Below, piece by piece: positions 6,418 through 11,155 of a DNA stretch of 11,155 bases. The notes beneath the pieces are model-generated. The model had not been told where the DNA came from, did not search any database, and saw only the letters and a program-made list of their open reading frames with translations. Numbering within the stretch: the stretch's first letter is position 1; every line of letters starts with the position of its first letter. A program made the position numbers and the translations under genes. The DNA is taken from NCBI GenBank assembly GCA_021812735.1, contig JAKAMV010000236.1, positions 1-11,155 of the forward strand. The letters run 5' to 3'. The stretch comes from Chloroflexota bacterium (lineage in GTDB: Bacteria; Chloroflexota; Limnocylindria; Limnocylindrales; CSP1-4).

Positions 6418-8004
6418 GTGGCACGACGCGCTGCAGCCCCGCCACGCGCCCCGGCCGCTCGGCCGCAGATCAACCCGCTGCGCGCCGGACTCCGGCTCGA
6501 GAAGGTGCCCGAGCCCGCCTGCGTGGTGGTCTTCGGCGCCACCGGCGACCTGACGCACCGCAAGATCCTGCCTGCGCTCTACAACCTGCGACGCGTCGGG
6601 CTGCTGCCGGCCGAGACCACCATCCTCGGCTTCGCGCGCCGCCCCCTGACCGACGAGCAGTTCCGCGCGGACCTGAAGGAGGCCGTGGCGCGCTTCTCGC
6701 GCGTGCCACTCCAGGACGCGCTGTGGGCTGACTTCGCGGCGGGCATCTTCTACCAACAGGGCGAGTTCCACGACCCCGATGCCTACCGGCGGCTGAGCCA
6801 ACGCCTGGACGAACTCTCCGTGGCGCGCGGGACCCGCGACAACCGGCTCTTCTACCTCGCCACGCCTCCCAGTCTCGGGCCCACGATCATCGACCAGCTC
6901 GGCCGCGCCTCGCTCGACGTGGAGGGCCGCGGCCACGGCTGGGCGCGCATCGTGATCGAGAAACCGTTCGGGCAGGACCTCGAGTCCGCGCGCCAGCTGA
7001 ACCGCGACGTCCAACGGGTCTTCCGCGAGTCGCAGGTCTACCGCATCGACCACTACCTGGGCAAGGAGACGGTGCGCAACCTGTTGGTCTTCCGGTTCGG
7101 CAACGGCATCTTCGAGCCGATCTGGAACCGCCGCTACGTCGACCACGTGCAGATCACGGTCGCCGAGTCGCTCGGGGTCGAGGGACGCGGCGCGTTCTAC
7201 GAGGAAGCGGGCGCCACCCGCGACATCCTGCAGAACCACATGCTGCAGCTGCTCAGCCTCGTGGCGATGGAGCCGCCGATCGCGTTCGCCGCCGACGACC
7301 TGCGCAACGAGAAGCTGCGCGTGCTGCGCGCGATCGACTGCGACTGGACGGCGGAGCGACTGGCGCGCGACGTCGTGCGCGGCCAGTACGGGCCCGGCTG
7401 GGTGGGCGGCAAGCCCGTGCCCGGCTACCGCGAGGAACCGGAGGTCGCCCCCGATTCCACCACGGAGACGTTCGTGGCCCTGAAGGTCGAGATCAACAAC
7501 TGGCGCTGGGCCGACGTGCCGTTCTACCTGCGCACCGGCAAGCGCCTGGCCAAGACGGCCACGGAGATCTCCGTGCAGTTCAAGCAGCCGCCGCTGGCCC
7601 TCTTCCGGGGCTTGCAGGCAGAGCCGGAACCGAACCTGCTCGCGCTGCGCATCCAGCCCGACGAGGGGATCCTGCTCCGGTTCGTCGCCAAGGTACCGGG
7701 GCTGGGCCTCGATGTGCGCAGCGTGAACATGGACTTCACCTACGGGTCATCGTTCGTCAGCGACGCGCCGGAGGCGTACGAGACACTGCTGCTCGACGTG
7801 CTGCTCGGCGACGCCTCGCTCTTCACGCGCGCCGACGAGGTGGAGGCGGCGTGGGCCGTGGTCACGCCGATCAACGAGGTCTGGGAGGCGTGGGATCGGG
7901 GCGCGCACCGGCCGGAGTTCCCCAACTACGCCGCGGGCACCTGGGGGCCGGAGGACGCGGACCACCTGATCGAGCGCGATGGCCGGCGCTGGCGGAGGCT
8001 CTGA
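6418..8004 (+). CDS. zwf: Glucose-6-phosphate 1-dehydrogenase
   Basis: It oxidises glucose-6-P to 6-phosphogluconolactone, reducing NADP+ (or NAD+). This is the entry step of the oxidative pentose phosphate pathway. The 528 residues slightly exceed the usual 480-515 because of a basic, Pro/Ala-rich N-terminus of about 30 residues. Motifs in order: the nucleotide-binding GATGDLTHRKI (40-50), EKPFGQD (181-187), the active-site signature RIDHYLGKE (209-217, with His212 and Lys216), DILQNHMLQLL (269-279) and YLRTGKRL (370-377). The chosen start is the GTG at 6418, one base after the pgi stop, which suggests translational coupling. An in-frame ATG at 6379 would overlap pgi by 38 bases and add 13 Arg-rich residues. 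The following opcA gene encodes its assembly factor, a pairing typical of cyanobacteria, actinobacteria and Chloroflexota. Confidence 0.95.
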   Translation: MARRAAAPPRAPAARPQINPLRAGLRLEKVPEPACVVVFGATGDLTHRKILPALYNLRRVGLLPAETTILGFARRPLTDEQFRADLKEAVARFSRVPLQDALWADFAAGIFYQQGEFHDPDAYRRLSQRLDELSVARGTRDNRLFYLATPPSLGPTIIDQLGRASLDVEGRGHGWARIVIEKPFGQDLESARQLNRDVQRVFRESQVYRIDHYLGKETVRNLLVFRFGNGIFEPIWNRRYVDHVQITVAESLGVEGRGAFYEEAGATRDILQNHMLQLLSLVAMEPPIAFAADDLRNEKLRVLRAIDCDWTAERLARDVVRGQYGPGWVGGKPVPGYREEPEVAPDSTTETFVALKVEINNWRWADVPFYLRTGKRLAKTATEISVQFKQPPLALFRGLQAEPEPNLLALRIQPDEGILLRFVAKVPGLGLDVRSVNMDFTYGSSFVSDAPEAYETLLLDVLLGDASLFTRADEVEAAWAVVTPINEVWEAWDRGAHRPEFPNYAAGTWGPEDADHLIERDGRRWRRL

Positions 8005-8007
8005 GCC

Positions 8008-9306
8008 ATGAGGGCGGCACGGGGCCCGGACGAGGGGCCGACGGGCGACGCCACGTCCCCGGCCCAACCGCCGATTCGGCCCGCCATCCCCGGCACCCGC
8101 CAGCATTGGGATGCGCGGGCCACCTCGGTCCCCGAGATCGAGGCCGCGCTCGCGAAGCTCTGGGGTCTGGCCGCCCGTGAGGCCGAGCTCGCCGGCACCG
8201 CTCCGGCACCGCCCAGCGGCACGTTCGCCGATCCCCGAGTCGCGGCCCGCCTCGACCAGGGCGGCGAGGTGCGGATCCGTGCTCGAACCTCGGTGGTCAC
8301 GCTGGTGGTCGTCGCCACGCGGCCCGAGACGCTCGAGCGGGCCCTCGACGCCGTCGGCGAGCTGGCCGCCCGACACCCATCCCGCGCGATCATCCTCGCG
8401 CCAGGCGACCCCGACGGCCCCGCGCGCCTCGACGCGCGCATCAGCCTCGAGTGCAGCGTCCGGCCGCTCAGCCTCTCGGAGACGTGCGCGGAACGGATCC
8501 TGGTCCAGGCGGGCGGCGAAACTGCGCAGCACCTCGCCGCGATCGCCACGCCGCTCCTGATCCACGACCTGCCCGTGGTGCTCTGGTGGGCCGACGACCC
8601 GCCGCTCGGCTCGCGCCAGCTGCGGGAACTCACGGAGGCGTGCGACGAGCTGCTGATCGACTCGGGGGCCTTCCGTGACGACGGTCGGGAGCGCCTGGCG
8701 GCCCTGGCCGTCCTGGTCGCGGGCGGTGCGCTCGCGGTGCGCGACATCGGCTGGATGCGCCTGACGCTCTGGCGCGAGCTGCTCGGTGGGCTCTTCGATC
8801 ACCCGTTGCTGACGCCCGAACTGGCGTCCTTGCGCAGCGTCCGCCTCGACGTCCTGCGCCCCGGGACGACCATCCGGCTCTCGAAGGCGGCCTGCTTCGC
8901 GGGCTGGCTGGCGGCCGCGCTCCACTTCGACGTGGCCCAGCCGCTCGGACCGAAGCGCAGCTCCGAGAGCCTGGTCGGGACGTGGACCGACGGCCGACGC
9001 GAGGTCCGGGTCGAGTTCCGTCCGGTCCCCGCGCCAGCGGATGCCGGTGCCCTTGCGGTTGGGTCGCTGCAGCGGGTCGAGTTGGAGCTCGGTCGCGGCC
9101 GCCGGCTGATCCGGGCCCGCGTGACCCGCCAGGCCGACCATCTGCTGGCGACCGCCGACTGGGACGGCGCAGAGGTGGCCCGCCGCGCGGGACGGCTCGA
9201 ACCGTTCGACGAGGCACCCTACGTCGCCGAGGCCCTCGAACGGTTCGGCCACGACCGGATCTTCGAGGAGAGCGTCGCACAGGCCGCGCGGTTGGTCGCC
9301 GGATAG
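8008..9306 (+). CDS. opcA: Glucose-6-phosphate dehydrogenase assembly protein OpcA
   Basis: OpcA promotes assembly and activity of glucose-6-phosphate dehydrogenase; in cyanobacteria it links the enzyme to redox control. The 432 residues contain the family core: RTSVVTLVVVA (93-103), ARHPSRAIIL (121-130), TPLLIHDLPVVLWWADDPP (181-199) and DELLIDSGAF (213-222). A second conserved block runs at about 245-285 (VRDIGWMRLTLWRELLGGLF). The C-terminal domain (about 285-432) is less conserved and ends in a helical segment around PYVAEALERFGHDRIFEES. The first 35 residues are low-complexity and probably disordered. The ATG at 8008 has GGAGG at 7994-7998 and lies three bases after the zwf stop. Its position directly behind zwf and before pgl supports the call. 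Confidence 0.92.
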   Translation: MRAARGPDEGPTGDATSPAQPPIRPAIPGTRQHWDARATSVPEIEAALAKLWGLAAREAELAGTAPAPPSGTFADPRVAARLDQGGEVRIRARTSVVTLVVVATRPETLERALDAVGELAARHPSRAIILAPGDPDGPARLDARISLECSVRPLSLSETCAERILVQAGGETAQHLAAIATPLLIHDLPVVLWWADDPPLGSRQLRELTEACDELLIDSGAFRDDGRERLAALAVLVAGGALAVRDIGWMRLTLWRELLGGLFDHPLLTPELASLRSVRLDVLRPGTTIRLSKAACFAGWLAAALHFDVAQPLGPKRSSESLVGTWTDGRREVRVEFRPVPAPADAGALAVGSLQRVELELGRGRRLIRARVTRQADHLLATADWDGAEVARRAGRLEPFDEAPYVAEALERFGHDRIFEESVAQAARLVAG

Positions 9307-9348
9307 GGCGTTGCCAGTCGGCGGATAGACGTCCCCAGGGAGGATCGG

Positions 9349-10242
9349 ATGCCTGGACCCCGTATCATCATCGCCGGCGACGAACCGTCGCTGGGAGAGC
9401 GCGGCGCGGAGCTCGTCTGCAGCGTCTTGGAGCGCGCCATCGCCGAGCGCGGACGGGCGCACCTGGCGCTGACCGGCGGCGGCACGGCGATCATCCTGTA
9501 CCGGGCGCTGGGCGGCGCAGCGTTCCGGGACCGGGTCGACTGGCGCCGGGTCGACCTCTGGTGGGGCGACGACCGTTTCGTGCCGTTCGACCACCCGGAA
9601 TCGAACGTCAACCTGGTGCGCGACACGTTGCTGGCGATGCCGCTCACGGTTGCGCCCGTCAAGCGCGAAACCGTGGCCGCGGCACGCTTGGGGGCCGCCC
9701 GCACCGGCGGGCTGCTCCGCGAGAACGTCGAGCCGCCGGAAGGAATCGTGATCCCCGCCGAGAACGTGCACCCGTTTCCGATCCCGGAAGCCGAGGCGGC
9801 CCGCCAGGGCCCCGACTGGTGTGCCGCGCGGTATGCGGAGCAGCTGACCGCGGCGCTCCCGCTGAACGATCAGGGACTCCCGATCTTCGACCTGGTGCTG
9901 CTCGGGGTCGGTCCCGATGGCCACTTCCTGTCGGTATTTCCCGGCAGTCCCCTCGTCGATGCGCCGGCGCCGCCGATCTGTGTCGGTGTCCCAGCACCCA
10001 CGCACGTGACGCCCCACCTGCCCCGCGTGACGTGTTCGCCGCGGCTCAGCGAGGTCGCGCGCGACGTGCTCGTCATGGTGAGCGGCCCGGCGAAGGCCCA
10101 AGTCATGCGGGAGGTGCTGGCCGGACCGCGCGACCCACACCGCTACCCGTCGCAGCTCGCGGCCCGACCCGGCGCCACGTGGATGCTCGATGCCGCCGCG
10201 GCCGGCGCGCTGCCGGACGAGCTGCGTCGACCGGAGGACTGA
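9349..10242 (+). CDS. pgl: 6-phosphogluconolactonase
   Basis: It hydrolyses 6-phosphogluconolactone, the product of the dehydrogenase encoded upstream, to 6-phosphogluconate. The glucosamine-6-P isomerase/lactonase fold shows LTGGGT (41-46, usually LSGGST), WGDDRFVP with HPESN (72-86) and the catalytic signature GVGPDGHFLSVFPGS (186-200, with Asp190 and His192). RVTCSP and VSGPAKAQVMREVL follow near the C-terminus. At 297 residues it is longer than the usual 220-270. The extra length is mainly an insertion of about 30 residues (roughly 100-132) between HPESN...LL and the conserved IPAENVHPFP. The ATG at 9349 is preceded by AGGGAGGA six bases upstream. It is the last gene of the operon, 42 bases after opcA, and its end converges on the PAP2 gene with only ten bases between. 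No terminator hairpin is visible in that gap. Confidence 0.93.
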   Translation: MPGPRIIIAGDEPSLGERGAELVCSVLERAIAERGRAHLALTGGGTAIILYRALGGAAFRDRVDWRRVDLWWGDDRFVPFDHPESNVNLVRDTLLAMPLTVAPVKRETVAAARLGAARTGGLLRENVEPPEGIVIPAENVHPFPIPEAEAARQGPDWCAARYAEQLTAALPLNDQGLPIFDLVLLGVGPDGHFLSVFPGSPLVDAPAPPICVGVPAPTHVTPHLPRVTCSPRLSEVARDVLVMVSGPAKAQVMREVLAGPRDPHRYPSQLAARPGATWMLDAAAAGALPDELRRPED

Positions 10243-10252
10243 CGCTCAGCGC

Positions 10253-10816
10253 TCAGCGTGCCCCAGCGGCCGCCCGCCGGTCCACCAGGGCCGACCACCC
10301 GGCCGCGACGAGCCACGCTACGGCGAGCCCGAGGATCGCCGCACCAACGATGTCGTCCAGCCAATGCACGCCAGCGACCACACGGGCCAGACCCACGAGC
10401 GCCACGATGAGCACCGTCAGCGCCCGGGCCCGGTCGCCGACCCGCGCGGCAAGCATCGCCATCCCACCGCTGACGTGGTCGCTCGGGAAGCTGGCGTCCG
10501 CCACGTGCGGGAAGAGCGCGGGCTGGCCGAGCAGCACGAACGGCCGCACTTCCGGGAGGAGCAGCCCCGCGACGTGCGCGGCGCCGAGCGCCACGACCAC
10601 GGCCGCGATGCCCGGCGCCAGCCGCAGGATCGTGCCTGCGATCCGCTCGCGTGGTGCGCCGGATGCGGCCCACAGCGCCCCGAAACCCACCACGAGGATC
10701 GCGAGCACGATGCCGAACTGAGCCGTGTCGGAGACGGCCTGGCCGAGCGTGTGGGGCAGGCGGGCGTCCCAGACCAGGAAGGTGGGCTCGATGGCGCGGC
10801 TGATCGGATCGGGCAT
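10253..10816 (-). CDS. PAP2-family membrane phosphatase, BcrC-like
   Basis: A 187-residue polytopic inner-membrane protein with about five or six hydrophobic segments. It carries the acid-phosphatase triad of motifs: RP at 91-92 (first motif, but without the usual Lys seven residues earlier, where Gly84 stands), SFPSDH at 109-114 (second motif, with the SDH form seen in BcrC) and ARVVAGVHWLDD at 144-155 (third motif, with Arg145, His151 and Asp155). By family resemblance it is likely an undecaprenyl-pyrophosphate phosphatase recycling the cell-wall lipid carrier. Other lipid phosphates are possible, since PAP2 proteins are hard to tell apart by sequence. The ATG at 10816 has a strong AGGAGG Shine-Dalgarno on the minus strand at about 10823-10828. 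It is transcribed toward pgl and is not part of that operon. Confidence 0.9.
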   Translation of the reverse strand: MPDPISRAIEPTFLVWDARLPHTLGQAVSDTAQFGIVLAILVVGFGALWAASGAPRERIAGTILRLAPGIAAVVVALGAAHVAGLLLPEVRPFVLLGQPALFPHVADASFPSDHVSGGMAMLAARVGDRARALTVLIVALVGLARVVAGVHWLDDIVGAAILGLAVAWLVAAGWSALVDRRAAAGAR

Positions 10817-10914
10817 GGCGGTCCTCCTGCAAGGCGAGGATCGTCAGTATCGGGCATACGCGCTCGCAGGCGGATGAGGAAGCGGTGAAGGGTTCGCAAC
10901 CGGGCCGGGAGCCG

Positions 10915-11005
10915 CTGCGTGGGGTGGCCGCTGCGCCGGCGGCCGCTCCGCCAGTCGCGCCTGCGCCGGCAGCCCCTGCGCCGGTGGCCCCTGCGCCGGT
11001 GGCCG
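10915..11005. repeat. Tandem repeat, about six units of 15 bases
   Basis: Units of the form CTGCGCCGGYGGCCC start at 10931, 10961, 10976 and 10991 in exact 15-base register. A diverged unit lies at 10946 and an imperfect 16-base unit at 10915. The repeat sits between the divergent PAP2 and EVE-domain genes. On the plus strand it lies in a 63-codon frame (GTG 10885 to TGA 11076) that would read it as a Pro/Ala/Val pentapeptide repeat (APAPV). That frame has GAGGA just upstream, and its stop overlaps the next start as ATGA. Coding is possible but weakly supported. The rest of the 10817-11072 gap shows no convincing promoter. Confidence 0.7.
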
Positions 11006-11072
11006 ACGACGCTGCGTTAGCATCGGCCGCGTCGTCCGTCCCTGACCCATCCCGCACCACGAGGCGTCCCAC

Positions 11073-11155
11073 ATGAGCAACTGGCTGCTGGTCAGCTCCG
11101 CCGAGAACTTCGAGACGAGCCGGTCCCTCGGCTTCGCGCAGGCCGGGATGAAGAG
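11073..11155 (+). CDS. EVE-domain protein, partial (N-terminus only)
   Basis: The first 27 codons of a rightward gene that continues past the window. The ATG at 11073 has GAGG at 11061-11064. The translated start MSNWLLVSSAENFE, followed by SRSLGFAQAGMK, closely matches the opening of EVE-domain proteins, which usually begin NWL.V.SPENFE..R..GF...GMKSRHRK. EVE domains are PUA-like folds of about 140 residues that bind modified nucleobases in DNA or RNA. They occur as stand-alone housekeeping-like proteins and as fusions to defence nucleases. Which applies here cannot be told without the missing part. Its stated partners are unknown; the neighbouring PAP2 gene is divergent. Confidence 0.85.
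   Translation, partial: MSNWLLVSSAENFETSRSLGFAQAGMK

Noticed and set aside
7747..10140. A 797-codon open frame on the minus strand across zwf, opcA and pgl
   Set aside because: It lies opposite three well-supported genes. Its translation is rich in Arg, Gly, Asp and His without any domain, as expected for an antisense shadow in GC-rich DNA.
10243..10257. Possible bidirectional terminator between pgl and the PAP2 gene
   Set aside because: The ten-base gap holds only a short direct repeat GCTCAGC twice. There is no stable stem-loop and no T-run.
10847..10859. Inverted repeat GTAT-CGGGC-ATAC upstream of the PAP2 gene
   Set aside because: The arms are only four bases long, which is too short to separate from chance.
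10915..11005. Tandem repeat as a CRISPR array
   Set aside because: The 15-base units are directly adjacent, without spacers, so this is a simple tandem repeat.

Overview
This is an 11.2 kb stretch of very GC-rich bacterial chromosome. Protein-coding genes fill most of it, and no RNA gene, insertion sequence or CRISPR array is visible. The organism is most likely a member of the Chloroflexota (Thermomicrobia-like) or, less likely, an actinomycete. The pointers are the high GC, GTG starts, a zwf-opcA pair, a phosphoglucose isomerase of the type found fused to transaldolase in those groups, and an Nramp-like transporter with a non-classical metal site. This assignment is inference from gene content, not from a database match.

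Left part (1-2397). Two genes point left: the start of a small single-span membrane protein that runs off the left edge (1-151), and an unrecognised 176-residue protein that appears to consist of two copies of one small fold (222-752). A 355-base divergent intergenic region (753-1107) separates them from a rightward Nramp-family metal transporter (1108-2397). The left part also carries compact non-coding signals: a 22-bp-period duplication with a 10-bp palindrome in each copy at 193-233, a 12-bp palindrome at 779-790, and a 13-bp tandem repeat lying on a plausible -35 box at 861-886.

Central part (2424-10242). A promoter-like sequence and a short leader with two hairpins precede a rightward pentose-phosphate gene run: transketolase (tkt), glucose-6-phosphate isomerase (pgi), glucose-6-phosphate dehydrogenase (zwf), the dehydrogenase assembly factor OpcA (opcA) and 6-phosphogluconolactonase (pgl). 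Gaps are 34, 1, 3 and 42 bases, so this is very probably one operon. Together the products isomerise fructose-6-P to glucose-6-P, oxidise it to 6-phosphogluconolactone with production of NADPH, hydrolyse the lactone, and recycle pentose phosphates through transketolase. Transaldolase and 6-phosphogluconate dehydrogenase, which often accompany these genes, are absent from the window.

Right part (10253-11155). A leftward PAP2-family membrane phosphatase resembling BcrC-type undecaprenyl-pyrophosphate phosphatases converges on pgl. Beyond it is a 256-base divergent region containing a 15-base-unit tandem repeat. The window ends in the first 27 codons of an EVE-domain protein.

Most of the window is ordinary central metabolism. 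The items most worth a second look are the duplicated-domain orphan protein and its regulatory region, the paired palindromes near its stop codon, the altered metal-site residues of the transporter, and the unusual gene composition of the pentose-phosphate operon.
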